A stretch of DNA of 64,000 nucleotides from Nostoc linckia z4 (GTDB taxonomy: Bacteria; Cyanobacteriota; Cyanobacteriia; Cyanobacteriales; Nostocaceae), in contig NZ_LAHA01000015.1 in NCBI RefSeq assembly GCF_002608075.1, forward strand, positions 1-64,000, given 5' to 3'. The position numbers and the translations under genes are program-made. Of this stretch, positions 8,885 through 17,328 are shown piece by piece (the stretch's first letter is position 1; each line of letters begins with the position of its first letter). Below the pieces are notes generated by a model that was not told the origin of the DNA, did no database searches, and was given only the letters and a program-made list of their open reading frames with translations.

Positions 8885-9166
8885 CTAAACAATCATTACT
8901 GAATCTTCCCGAACCAGCATCCATCCATTTTTAGTAGACGATGCCAAAGCCCAACTTTGGCTACAGGCTCGTAAAATGTCGTTGACATATTTGGGTGCTA
9001 TCCCCAATCGTTTCCCCATTTCTGTCGCCGTGTGCCAGTTACCATCTTTAAGGATCTCTAAAAGTGCGATCGCTCTTTGGGCAGTGACGGGGCAAGGGCT
9101 AGGGATTTTACCCTGCAATAAATCTGGGGCTAGCTCTTTGAGTTGAGCGATCGTTGAATTATCCAC
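8885..9166 (-). CDS. Winged-helix DNA-binding protein, 93 aa, GTG start
   Basis: The predicted recognition module is NWHTATEMGKRLGIAPKYVN followed by a wing-like TKNGWMLV, typical of small wHTH proteins. The start is GTG, sharing its G with the upstream TAG, and AGAGG lies 9 nt upstream. It probably regulates this operon or acts in DNA maintenance; no target is visible. Confidence 0.7.
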   Translation of the reverse strand: MDNSTIAQLKELAPDLLQGKIPSPCPVTAQRAIALLEILKDGNWHTATEMGKRLGIAPKYVNDILRACSQSWALASSTKNGWMLVREDSVMIV

Positions 9167-9693
9167 TAATAACCTCTGATTTCTTCAAGTTTACGCATAT
9201 ATTCACAGGCTACTTCGTATTTCGCATCTGTGGAGAACTGCGATCGCTCAAGCCCCCATTCATAATGGATGTCTTCAATTTTCTTAAGTAGCAGAGGCGT
9301 TAGTCCCTCTCTACCTTCAAATTCTTTTTGAAGATTTTCTACTGCAACTTGTTTTTGGTATTCAGCTAACTTTTCTTTAGCTAATTTCTCAATCTCAGAT
9401 TGAGAGATGACACGTCCATCATATTGAACGTCGTTCTCAATAGCAAAATTTTCTTCTGTCTCTAATTCTTGCTCGGCTTCTTTTACTAAAAGTTCCCACA
9501 CTTCAGGGCTATCAATATTCGCCTTAATGTAAGAATCACGCTTGTTTTTCTCAGAATTACGACGTTCTAACTCTGATTCAAATGCTTGTCTCCATTTAGG
9601 AGAATCAAGCTTATCAGCACCCCACTCTAAATACTCTGTGGGAATTTTGCTAATGTCAGACCCTTTATGTTTTCCAAAAGTTATTGTAGTCAT
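9166..9693 (-). CDS. DUF3820-like protein with helical tail, 175 aa
   Basis: The N-terminus TTITFGKHKGSDISKIPTEY, continuing LEWGAD, matches the DUF3820 / exonuclease-X C-terminal-like motif (FGKHKG..IP..YL.W) found in phage and plasmid proteins. The remaining 130 residues are highly charged helix. AGAGGT precedes the ATG. DUF3820 is often fused to or near DNA-processing enzymes, but its function is unknown. Confidence 0.72.
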   Translation of the reverse strand: MTTITFGKHKGSDISKIPTEYLEWGADKLDSPKWRQAFESELERRNSEKNKRDSYIKANIDSPEVWELLVKEAEQELETEENFAIENDVQYDGRVISQSEIEKLAKEKLAEYQKQVAVENLQKEFEGREGLTPLLLKKIEDIHYEWGLERSQFSTDAKYEVACEYMRKLEEIRGY

Positions 9694-9742
9694 AATTACC
9701 TCTTTTTCATATTTTTAATATTATACCCTTGAAGGGTATATG

Positions 9743-10711
9743 TCAATTAGGAAGATATTTTTGTTTTTCACCCCCCACCTGCTTATTCAAAGAAACCTTA
9801 TCGCCTGCTGCCATCCCTGAAAAATAGCCTTCGTAAGACCTACAAGAAGGTCTGCTTGTCCTATTCTTAATCTTGAGGTTGGCTTTGGCGTAGGCATCTA
9901 ATTCGGCTTCTAGCTTTTCGTAAAGCGATCGCACTACAATCGCAGATATGGGTTTTGATTCCCCAGAGGCAGCGATACCTTCAGATTTTTGTTTCTCTAC
10001 AAGTTCGCTAATTCGAGTAGAGATGCGACTAGCACAACCAAGCCTGAAAGAATTTTTGTAAGCTCTATCGCCGTCTTCAAGACTTGCCAACCTATCAACA
10101 GCACCAACCAAATACTCAAGTTGAATTTTGGCAGATGAAATATTAGATGGGCGTCCAAGCATCATTTGTTTGACTGTAGCGCCTCTACGAATAAAGGGCA
10201 TACAGTAATTAGCATCAGCTACAGCATTGAGTAAAATCTCCTTCCAAGAAACTGACCGCCCCGTTTCTTCAATAACTTGCTGTTCGACTTCTTCAGGGGA
10301 GTTGTCCTCCAAATCTGCCATCGACAACTGATAGCGAGTTAATAGTTCTTGGGCTTTGGACATAGCCTCTGCGGCTTCTGCTTCGTTGGGCGACTGGGAC
10401 AGGGCAAGCAGTTTTTTGATTTTGTCCCCAATTTTTTCAAGGTTAGGGGGTGGAGAGGTGTGGGGAGGCGGAGAAGAATTTTCTGTTTCTTCCTTAAGAT
10501 ACTCAATAAATTTCTCAACCTCATCTTTCCAAAAACAGTAATTATCCCAATTTTTAAAGCTTTTACGCTTCCAGATATTACTGTCTTCTTCCTTAAAAAA
10601 TTGTTTTGATTCTAATAACCGCTTGGCTTTGTTATGTACCAAAATATTAGAGTCAAAATTACTAATTTCTACACCGATAGCAGTTGCATAAAATATAGCT
10701 TTAATCTCCAT
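9743..10711 (-). CDS. DUF2786-domain protein with a separate N-terminal module, 322 aa
   Basis: Residues ~95-135 carry the DUF2786 signature (KIKKLLALSQSP then EAAEAMSKAQELL). The C-terminal half resembles the domain that usually follows DUF2786 in phage proteins. The N-terminal ~75 residues are a different module with LESKQF, IWKR and CFW landmarks, also present in the 130-aa protein at 11.4-11.8 kb. A proline-rich linker (SSPPPHTSPPP) joins the two. The ATG overlaps the upstream stop as TAATG. Biochemical role unknown. Confidence 0.75.
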   Translation of the reverse strand: MEIKAIFYATAIGVEISNFDSNILVHNKAKRLLESKQFFKEEDSNIWKRKSFKNWDNYCFWKDEVEKFIEYLKEETENSSPPPHTSPPPNLEKIGDKIKKLLALSQSPNEAEAAEAMSKAQELLTRYQLSMADLEDNSPEEVEQQVIEETGRSVSWKEILLNAVADANYCMPFIRRGATVKQMMLGRPSNISSAKIQLEYLVGAVDRLASLEDGDRAYKNSFRLGCASRISTRISELVEKQKSEGIAASGESKPISAIVVRSLYEKLEAELDAYAKANLKIKNRTSRPSCRSYEGYFSGMAAGDKVSLNKQVGGEKQKYLPN

Positions 10712-11274
10712 TAAACCCACTCCCTATAAACTAATTTCAGCTTGAGTAAAATCTCCAAAGTAATATCGCTATCTAAGCCCGATTTTTCAGCAATTTCATC
10801 CAATCGTACTTCCCCGAACCACCCCATACACCAACTAAAGGCATTAGTTATTCGAGTATCCAAGTCCTCTTCAAAAAAGTGTTGCCCATGCAGTGATTTG
10901 GGAGGATGATTAATTCGTTTGTAGAAAATATCAGATTTATTCCCAGATTCATCGGTTAGCTGGCTTAAATAAATCTCCAATCTGATATCATTCCAGATGC
11001 CATCGTAGTAGCTTTTACAGTTTTTAAGTAAACCAAATTCACCTACAAAGTCATCGTAGAAATGATTGAGTTGTTCCCGTAAGCGATCGCACTTTTGGTC
11101 ATCCTCCTCAGTCGTTTCTGCCTTAAGAAGTTCTTCAATAATTGAAACACCTTCTATCAGGCACTTCATCACTTCTATCTGTTCGATTGGTGCGTCAATT
11201 GGCTGAAATGTTCCCGGCAAAATGGGAACTTTAGAAGGCGTATCAGAATGCTTTTTATCTATGTCCCAAATCAA
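10711..11274 (-). CDS. Hypothetical protein, 187 aa from TTG; coding frame extends further upstream
   Basis: Unrecognised acidic protein. The first usable start is TTG, but the frame stays open and protein-like for about 62 more codons (TYQRFVPDFTPTVVF, RFRGGVFCFFNGHLGIS) back to 11460. There is no ATG, GTG or TTG in that stretch. The extension lies in the -1 frame relative to the end of the upstream gene. The true protein may therefore start from a rare codon or arise by frameshift. The stop overlaps the next gene as TAATG. Confidence 0.6.
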   Translation of the reverse strand: MIWDIDKKHSDTPSKVPILPGTFQPIDAPIEQIEVMKCLIEGVSIIEELLKAETTEEDDQKCDRLREQLNHFYDDFVGEFGLLKNCKSYYDGIWNDIRLEIYLSQLTDESGNKSDIFYKRINHPPKSLHGQHFFEEDLDTRITNAFSWCMGWFGEVRLDEIAEKSGLDSDITLEILLKLKLVYREWV

Positions 11275-11438
11275 CCCCTGGTGGGCATTTTTGAATGAGA
11301 TGCCCAGATGTCCATTGAAGAAACAAAATACTCCGCCACGAAACCTCTCAGTCCACTTTAAATCGTCATCGCCTAATATAATTGGAGATGTTTGAAAAAC
11401 AACCGTGGGCGTAAAATCTGGGACGAACCTTTGATATG

Positions 11439-11831
11439 TTACGCCTTTTTCTTTCTCAATTGCTGCAATCTCTTGTTGGCGGAGGTATCGAACTTTTTTA
11501 GGCGCTCAACTTCCTCCTCTAAATAGCGAACTTTTTCTAGAAGTTGCTTAATTTCTGGGTAATCTTGTGCTATTGGTTCTTGCTGAATCGGTTGTGGTTC
11601 TGTACTTTTGAATTTGTTACAAAGCTCTTTAGTTTGTCTAAACCAAAATTCAAATGATTCAGTCCTGGCTTCTGCAAATTCAGACCTTTCCCATTGGTCT
11701 GATTGTAATTGCCGAAATTTCTTAGACTCCAGCATTTTTTTGAGAGTCTGGCATGTGGGGTCACTAGGACTAAACCCCACTAAAGAAATCCTGATTAGTT
11801 TGGATTCGATGTAAGAAGCTTTTAGTTGCAT
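11439..11831 (-). CDS. Hypothetical protein, 130 aa, shared LESK/FW module plus coiled coil
   Basis: Residues 1-75 (MQLKASYIESK, then MLESKKF, QWERSEF, FEFWFR) align with the N-terminus of the DUF2786 protein two genes downstream. Residues 95-130 are a coiled coil ending LRKKKA. The gene ends in AAG AAA AAG GCG TAA, an A-rich stretch that could allow -1 slippage into the next frame. No function known. Confidence 0.68.
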   Translation of the reverse strand: MQLKASYIESKLIRISLVGFSPSDPTCQTLKKMLESKKFRQLQSDQWERSEFAEARTESFEFWFRQTKELCNKFKSTEPQPIQQEPIAQDYPEIKQLLEKVRYLEEEVERLKKFDTSANKRLQQLRKKKA

Positions 11832-11835
11832 AGTG

Positions 11836-11880
11836 AAGGCAGAAGGAAGAGGGCAGAAGGCAGAAGGATGAATTTACCCT
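11836..11880. repeat. STRR array (GGCAGAA units)
   Basis: Several copies of GGCAGAA/GGCAGAG follow directly upstream of the 130-aa gene start, so they lie in its promoter or leader region. Confidence 0.7.
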
Positions 11881-11951
11881 TCTGCTTTGAAAAGTGGTAA
11901 AATGAACGTGTCAATTAATATCTAGAATCAATCTGTGCTGAGGGGCGCAGA

Positions 11952-12413
11952 TTATTTTTTTAGGAAGCGCTCGTTGACGATTTCTTTCAACCTATCTCCG
12001 TATTTTTTAATCAAAAAAGCTTTGATTTTAGGCGAATATTTAGCCTTTATTACTGGGTATTCGCCTTCTTCCATATCGCAGAGAATAAACACAGTTTGAG
12101 TCCTGCACCAACGCTTTAATAGGTTCTTTTCCTCGCGTTTAGCAATAATCTCATCAATTAACTCATCACCTTGTTCAAAATTGAATTTAAATTTACCCTG
12201 CTTATCTAAATATTCAATGTGTTGGTTGTATAAAGCTTCCCATTCTCTACTTTGCCAATACCAGTCGTGACATCCTCCTGTACCTCCGTTGGATACGGTC
12301 GCTGCAAATTTGCTGTTGATATAAAGTTTGGCTTCAAACCTCACTGTTTCTTCACCACCAGCAATTTTGATAGCTTTAAGTTCTAGCTTGAATGTTTCAG
12401 GATTGTAGTTCAT
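11952..12413 (-). CDS. Hypothetical phage/plasmid-type protein, 153 aa
   Basis: The N-terminal half has FEAKLYINSKFAATVSNGGT then GGCHDW, a pattern I associate with small uncharacterised phage proteins. The C-terminal half is basic and helical and ends ERFLKK. AGGAG precedes the ATG. No catalytic motif is evident. Confidence 0.68.
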   Translation of the reverse strand: MNYNPETFKLELKAIKIAGGEETVRFEAKLYINSKFAATVSNGGTGGCHDWYWQSREWEALYNQHIEYLDKQGKFKFNFEQGDELIDEIIAKREEKNLLKRWCRTQTVFILCDMEEGEYPVIKAKYSPKIKAFLIKKYGDRLKEIVNERFLKK

Positions 12414-12427
12414 GATTTTTTCTCCTA

Positions 12428-13420
12428 TTAAGTTGGGCCTGCTGTATCTTTACTAAATGCACCCATCGGCATTTCCCACTTGCTAGGCGGAACAATTACC
12501 GACTTGTAATAAACGGGGGACACTGCCAATTTGATATCTTCATCTTTCATATCAAAAGGTTTACCCCTAGCTACTCGCTCCATCACTGATAAAGTGCGAT
12601 GAATCGTGTAAGTTTTGCCTTCTTTTTGTTGCCAATATCCGCTAAATTGGCGCTCGTATTCGGCAATTTGATTTACTTTGTGCGGTGCAATTTTGTACAC
12701 AGATGCTAGTTGGTCATCTGATGCAAAAATGCACATTTGGCAAGATGCTCTACCAAACCCCAGGTAATAACAGGGATGACATAAAAGCGAGTACTTTTGT
12801 GCAATGATGAACGTATCCTCACTACTCCAATCAATCACGGGACGCCAATGGTCAACGTGCCTTGATTGGCAATGAGTTCTATGAGATTCAAATTCTAAAT
12901 ATTTGCTTCTAGCACTTGATTCTTGTCTGCGCTCGCCAGTTATTACTAAAGTGCGTTTACCCTTAAATCTGGATTGGTTATTAATAGCTGCATCTGCAAC
13001 TCCAATCTTGCCATAACTACTACACCACCTCGTACTCATCCCAGCAGAAAGCTGAGGAAAACGCAATCTCGTACCTAATTTATTGCTACCACCCCCCGCA
13101 GTCTTTAAACCCTCTGGAGTTTCAAAAAATGTAGCGGCAGTAGGTAAATTATACCGCAACATTTCTCTTTCTAATCCGCCACTTCTCCAGCTATAGTAAA
13201 GCTTGATTCCAAGTGCTTGACAAAGTACTCTTACATAATCTTCAGTGCATTCCCAATCAAAAAGTAGGGGGTTTTCTCTGCCATCAACTAAATGATGCCA
13301 GCACTCTATTTTTGATTTATGTACGCCCAATTCTAGTAGATAAAGCAGGCAGGCGACGCTATCTTTACCACCGCTAAGGGCTACGATTACATAATCGTAG
13401 CTTGCTAAATCTGGTGTCAT
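12428..13420 (-). CDS. PAPS-reductase-family PP-loop protein, 330 aa
   Basis: An ATP pyrophosphatase-type protein. The PP-loop is ALSGGKDSVAC at about residues 14-24, followed by ECWHHLVDG. Family landmarks further on are RWCSSYGK, TGERRQESSAR, and a C-terminal cysteine set C-x2-C...C-x2-C (CHPCYYLGFGRASCQMC) that may hold a metal or Fe-S cluster. Known relatives are PAPS reductases, DndC of DNA phosphorothioation, and phage proteins of unknown activity. No cysteine desulfurase or DndD/E is in view, so the substrate is unknown. It overlaps the downstream side of the 70-aa gene by 4 bp. Confidence 0.82.
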   Translation of the reverse strand: MTPDLASYDYVIVALSGGKDSVACLLYLLELGVHKSKIECWHHLVDGRENPLLFDWECTEDYVRVLCQALGIKLYYSWRSGGLEREMLRYNLPTAATFFETPEGLKTAGGGSNKLGTRLRFPQLSAGMSTRWCSSYGKIGVADAAINNQSRFKGKRTLVITGERRQESSARSKYLEFESHRTHCQSRHVDHWRPVIDWSSEDTFIIAQKYSLLCHPCYYLGFGRASCQMCIFASDDQLASVYKIAPHKVNQIAEYERQFSGYWQQKEGKTYTIHRTLSVMERVARGKPFDMKDEDIKLAVSPVYYKSVIVPPSKWEMPMGAFSKDTAGPT

Positions 13421-13629
13421 GTTTGTGCAATATCTTGAGATTCAGCATCGACAATTTTTAAGAAAACTATTCTAGTTTCACCATCCTCACAATCTACAAA
13501 CAACCGAGCCGATTTAGATGATGCTAAATTTTCTAATAAATCACCAGCTTTTTCATAAATTGTTTCACCCTCATCAACAATAATTGAGCATTCAAATTGA
13601 ATGTTACCCAACATCACAAATTTGTCCAT
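13417..13629 (-). CDS. Small hypothetical protein, 70 aa
   Basis: I start it at the ATG preceded by GAGAGGTAAT. The protein (MDKFVMLGNIQFECSIIVDE) looks like a small beta-rich acidic domain. An upstream in-frame ATG would extend it by 11 residues into the preceding gene. The stop overlaps the PP-loop gene as ATGA, so the two are probably translated together. Confidence 0.65.
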   Translation of the reverse strand: MDKFVMLGNIQFECSIIVDEGETIYEKAGDLLENLASSKSARLFVDCEDGETRIVFLKIVDAESQDIAQT

Positions 13630-13630
13630 A

Positions 13631-14470
13631 TTACCTCTCACTTGGCAAGCACAAAATTTCATCAGATAGCCACAGTTTTATCTTGGGTAGTGGAAAATCG
13701 GTATACTCAATTTCTTGAGTAACTACAATTTGGTTAGTATCCCAAGCACCAGTTAAAACTGCTTGATTCCCATCTGTTCTAGTTAATTCCCAAATTTGAA
13801 AACCTTCACTCATGGGAGAATTTTTAACTTCGTTGCTCAACTGCCAAGATGCGATCGCATCTAGCAGCCAATAACAATTAGCCTCAGATGCCAAATACTT
13901 GACACCCTCCGAGTAATTGAAAAATCTAGAGTAATGGCGATAGCAATTGTCGCTACCGCCATAAAAACTAGCTAACTCTCTACTAATTTCTTCAGCGTCA
14001 GGGAAGACAGAAGTATTAGCTTTTTCTTGTTCCTTATTCGCTTGATTTTGTATATTTCTCTTACTCTTCCCTTCTGCCTTCTGCCTTCTGCCTCCTGCCT
14101 TCTCTTCTGGGTAAGTTAGTCCAAATTTTTCGGCGCAGATGGGGCCGTAACCAACTTCTAGAGAACGCTCATCAGTGAGAGGCAATGAGCAAAAACAGCA
14201 GTTCTTGTGCAACTTACCAAAACTCGCTACATAAGAAACTGGATTCTTTGCAAATGAGCGCAAATCATCTTCCAATCCTGGCAAAATGTTTGATTGATTT
14301 AGGGTCAAATTTCCATCAGTTTCAATCCTGGCGTACCATCCTTGCTTATTGACCGGAACAACATAAACAGCACCAACGTATTTACCAGATTTACTGCGAT
14401 ATAATTGAATTTCAGTTAATTTAATCTTGGGATTCTTCAAGCTACCAGACGCTTTTTCAAACAACTGCAA
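13631..14470 (-). CDS. Two-domain DUF6011/DUF6876-like protein with a repeat-derived linker, 279 aa
   Basis: The N-terminal half ends in a zinc-ribbon-like motif, CCFCSLPLTDERSLEVGYGP then ICAEKFG (DUF6011 type). The C-terminal half (FYGGSDNCYRHYSRFFNYSE, continuing GVKYLASEANCYWLLDAIAS) matches the DUF6876 pattern. The linker AGGRRQKAEGK is encoded by an STRR array, read in frame. The only recognised start is TTG, although the sequence upstream (GDFSSI) is also protein-like. It follows the large methylase by 20 bp, so it may be part of the same modification operon. Confidence 0.72.
   Translation of the reverse strand: MQLFEKASGSLKNPKIKLTEIQLYRSKSGKYVGAVYVVPVNKQGWYARIETDGNLTLNQSNILPGLEDDLRSFAKNPVSYVASFGKLHKNCCFCSLPLTDERSLEVGYGPICAEKFGLTYPEEKAGGRRQKAEGKSKRNIQNQANKEQEKANTSVFPDAEEISRELASFYGGSDNCYRHYSRFFNYSEGVKYLASEANCYWLLDAIASWQLSNEVKNSPMSEGFQIWELTRTDGNQAVLTGAWDTNQIVVTQEIEYTDFPLPKIKLWLSDEILCLPSER
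14071..14105. repeat. STRR array inside a coding region
   Basis: CTTCTGC/CTCCTGC units lie in frame in the DUF6011/DUF6876-like gene and encode its interdomain linker. Confidence 0.8.
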
Positions 14471-14490
14471 AATACTTGAAAAATCCCCTT

Positions 14491-16995
14491 TTACTTTCCC
14501 GCCTTATCTAATTCTTCTAAATTAAACCCTTCTTCCTCATCTTCTTCAAACGCTGGAGAATCTGCTGCTTCATCAGATTCATCAGGAAAGTCTGGGGACT
14601 CTTCACTTTGCTCTGATTCATCAGGAAATACTGGCAATTCTTTTTCATCAGACTCATCAGGAAACACTGGACTATCTAAGTCCCCCTCCTCATCTTCAGC
14701 TAATCCCAACTCTTTTAATTCACTATGCAAGCGATCGCACTCTTGTTGTAAATCTTCAATTGTTCGTTGTTGGCACTCAATTGATTGTTGTTTTTGGTTG
14801 CACTTATTTTCTAAGTCTGTGTAAGAGTTTTGAAAACTAAGCATTTCGCCCCTAACTTGCTCAAGTGCCACCGCTAATTCATCCCTCTCTGATTTCACTT
14901 TTTCGAGTTCTTCTTTGAGGGACTTTGCTTCAGCAAGACTATTTTTGTGTTCTACCTTAAGTCGCTCTATGATGTTTGTGCCAATGCTCTCGGATAATGT
15001 TTCTAACTTGGTATCTATTAATTGTGCGATCGCATCTAACAACTTGTTAGATGTAGTTGCTGTTGATTTTTCTGGTAATTTCTCTTCTTTAGAGGCAGAA
15101 TTGTACTTACGACGATTTGGGGTTTGCTCCACTGGTTCGTCAGGGCTAATTTCATAAGCACCGAAATTCTGGTCTTTGCAAGCTTTCACCCATCCTCGGC
15201 ATTTAGTCATTAACTGTTCTGAAAAAGTCGTGCAATAAAGCTTAGGGTTTGTTTTAGCCTGTTGGAATCCAGCAGCTAGCAACTTAGCGATGAAATCAAC
15301 TGCATTTTTAGTGTCTGTTTTGCAATCTGGTGGCAGATGAATTTCAATACCCTTTTGCTTGGGATTTTCTCTAAGAATGAATGAAAACACAGAACTGTTT
15401 TTGAATTTGTCAGCAGGAATTACAGTGGCCATTTTAAATACCTCTAGTTTTTGGTTGAATTCTGGAGTGTTGAAAATTGATGTAATGGTTTGTTCGTCCT
15501 TGTAAATCACCCATTCCGAACAAACGTTATATTCAGAATCAATGCAGATATGGCTAACAATTTCGCCATCTGGATTGACTAAAGTAACTAAACCTTCTAT
15601 AAGTTCGTGGGTGTAAATGGATTCACCAATCGCCTTAAGCCCGACCCAAGGGTAAATATCGAAGTAATCACCTTGTTCGTTATCCGATAAATGCCAGTTG
15701 TAGGCTCTTATTGCAGCTTCGTAAACATCATTGCCAGGGAAGGTATGCTTACGGTATCTATCTGGAGTGCGCTTGATATTGCGATCGCTCTTATCAACCG
15801 CAAACCATTCGCCCTTGTTCTTGGTTTCCCAGACGGTAATGAACCCATCGGGGATGTAAAATTTGCACGACGAGTCATCAAGCTTTTTAAGCGTCCATAG
15901 ATGCTGTTGTTCCATAAATAACGAGTTGAGTAACGTTTTGAACTCTCCCAAAACATCCTGATTTGGACGCGCCTTAAGAGCGACTGTTGTTGTCGGGTTC
16001 CCGTTCTTGCCCCGCAAGTTACTGCACACAGGTTCGCCAATTAAGTACTTGGGATTTTCCAAATACCAATTACTCAAATAAGCTGGTCTGCCGTCGTAAC
16101 CAACAATGCCAGGGAAGGCAGAAGTACGAAGGCAGAAGGCAGAAGGATGAGTTTCTTCCCTTCTGCCTTCTGCCCTCTGCCCTCTGCCTTCTTGAACCCG
16201 TCGCCGCAACAGAATTAAGTCGGTGGTGACTTCGGTTTCCCCAACGTGCGAACCACTGGGCAGTCGCACCGCTCCCAAGAATTCGCATTTACCATGCACC
16301 CATTCCCGAAACCTTATGTAATCAGGGGTGCGAGAATCTAGGGTGTTGGTGCTGGTAAGCAATGCTAGCAATCCCCCAGGTAGAAGATGTGCGATCGCAG
16401 TGACAAAGAATTGAGCGTGAAGCCCAATTCTCAAGCACTTCCCGTCCAGCTTCATCGACTGAACGCCATTAGTAAAAGGGACGTTGCCGATTACCAGATT
16501 GAATTTTTCAGGGTAAGACCATCTCAAAAAGTCCTTATGGTAAATCTGTGCTGTGGGATGGGCTAACTTAGCGATCGCAGCAGATAACTCATCTTTCTCG
16601 ACTCCTACGTATTTGAAGAAACTGGGCATCTCCACAGCAAACCCACCCACGCCGCATCCAGGATCTAGAACTCTATCACCTGGGGTAAGGTGTGGCGTGA
16701 GGACATCCCACAAAACCTGCCGCACTTCGGGCGAAGTGTAGTGAGCGTTTTGCAACCCGACATTTTGTAGTGATGCCCACTCCTCCATGTTGAGGAATTC
16801 AAGAAGTTGGAGTTTGCCCAACCTCAACCATTCGGGTTTGTTTTTCTCTAAGAAAACGCCGCACTCTTTCAACACCCCACCACCGGGGAACTGCATTAAA
16901 ATAGCCCTCTCGGAATCCGTGAGGGCTAGGGGTTTGGATTTAATGATTTTTATTGCCGCGATCGCATTTTCAAGATGCTGTTTCTTGCTGCACAT
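14491..16995 (-). CDS. Large N6-adenine DNA methyltransferase with acidic repetitive tail, 834 aa
   Basis: A class I SAM-dependent methyltransferase. SAM motif I is LDPGCGVGGF (near residue 115) and catalytic motif IV is GNVPF (near 173), a variant of NPPF seen in plasmid-borne relatives. Residues ~268-296 are a foreign segment encoded by an STRR array. The middle region is of unknown fold. Residues ~660-760 form a long coiled coil. The tail has three FPDESD/E-type units plus an acidic end. The ATG two codons in is preferred to the GTG. The same-strand SNF2-type helicase at 3.3-6.6 kb is its likely partner. Such pairs occur on plasmids and phages, but the pathway is not established. Confidence 0.85.
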   Translation of the reverse strand: MCSKKQHLENAIAAIKIIKSKPLALTDSERAILMQFPGGGVLKECGVFLEKNKPEWLRLGKLQLLEFLNMEEWASLQNVGLQNAHYTSPEVRQVLWDVLTPHLTPGDRVLDPGCGVGGFAVEMPSFFKYVGVEKDELSAAIAKLAHPTAQIYHKDFLRWSYPEKFNLVIGNVPFTNGVQSMKLDGKCLRIGLHAQFFVTAIAHLLPGGLLALLTSTNTLDSRTPDYIRFREWVHGKCEFLGAVRLPSGSHVGETEVTTDLILLRRRVQEGRGQRAEGRREETHPSAFCLRTSAFPGIVGYDGRPAYLSNWYLENPKYLIGEPVCSNLRGKNGNPTTTVALKARPNQDVLGEFKTLLNSLFMEQQHLWTLKKLDDSSCKFYIPDGFITVWETKNKGEWFAVDKSDRNIKRTPDRYRKHTFPGNDVYEAAIRAYNWHLSDNEQGDYFDIYPWVGLKAIGESIYTHELIEGLVTLVNPDGEIVSHICIDSEYNVCSEWVIYKDEQTITSIFNTPEFNQKLEVFKMATVIPADKFKNSSVFSFILRENPKQKGIEIHLPPDCKTDTKNAVDFIAKLLAAGFQQAKTNPKLYCTTFSEQLMTKCRGWVKACKDQNFGAYEISPDEPVEQTPNRRKYNSASKEEKLPEKSTATTSNKLLDAIAQLIDTKLETLSESIGTNIIERLKVEHKNSLAEAKSLKEELEKVKSERDELAVALEQVRGEMLSFQNSYTDLENKCNQKQQSIECQQRTIEDLQQECDRLHSELKELGLAEDEEGDLDSPVFPDESDEKELPVFPDESEQSEESPDFPDESDEAADSPAFEEDEEEGFNLEELDKAGK
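16116..16196. repeat. STRR arrays inside the methylase gene
   Basis: GGCAGAA units and complementary CTTCTGC/CTCTGCC units face each other around a short spacer. They are read in frame as part of the methylase (EGRGQRAEGRR, then SAFCLRTSAF). The insertion keeps the frame. Confidence 0.8.
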
Positions 16996-17317
16996 CACAA
17001 TCTTTAATTACTGAAAAAGTCATGTTTGTTCTGTCAACGTCACAAACAAAGACAGGTAAAAACTGTTTTAGAATTGTAAATTCTGCATCGTTTAGAGGTC
17101 TGTGGTTTTCTACCCAGCAATTCAAACCCTCAAATTCAACCGAGCATAAAGCCTCTGACACTAAAACTGCTACTGTTGACAGTATTTCGGGATGGAATTC
17201 ACTATTTTCGGATGAATTCAATACCGCTATCCCATAAGTAAAAATGTCTGGACTAGATTCATTTTCTTCGAGAAAAACACATTCAGAACCTAATGCAACT
17301 TTAACAAATAACTTCAT
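16970..17317 (-). CDS. Hypothetical protein, 115 aa
   Basis: Unrecognised soluble protein (MKLFVKVALGSECVFLEENE). A strong AGGAGG lies 7 nt before the ATG. The last 26 bp overlap the start of the methylase gene, so it is probably coupled to it. Confidence 0.7.
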   Translation of the reverse strand: MKLFVKVALGSECVFLEENESSPDIFTYGIAVLNSSENSEFHPEILSTVAVLVSEALCSVEFEGLNCWVENHRPLNDAEFTILKQFLPVFVCDVDRTNMTFSVIKDCDVQQETAS

Positions 17318-17328
17318 TTTGATTCCTC

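Noticed and set aside
10339..10609. Frames over the proline-rich linker of the DUF2786 protein
   Set aside because: Low-complexity shadows on both strands.
15691..16288. Several frames antisense or out of frame with the methylase
   Set aside because: Shadows of the methylase gene, lacking starts and motifs.
3289..16995. A complete DISARM system
   Set aside because: Only a helicase and a methylase are present; the other core genes are not recognised and the helicase lacks the expected neighbours.
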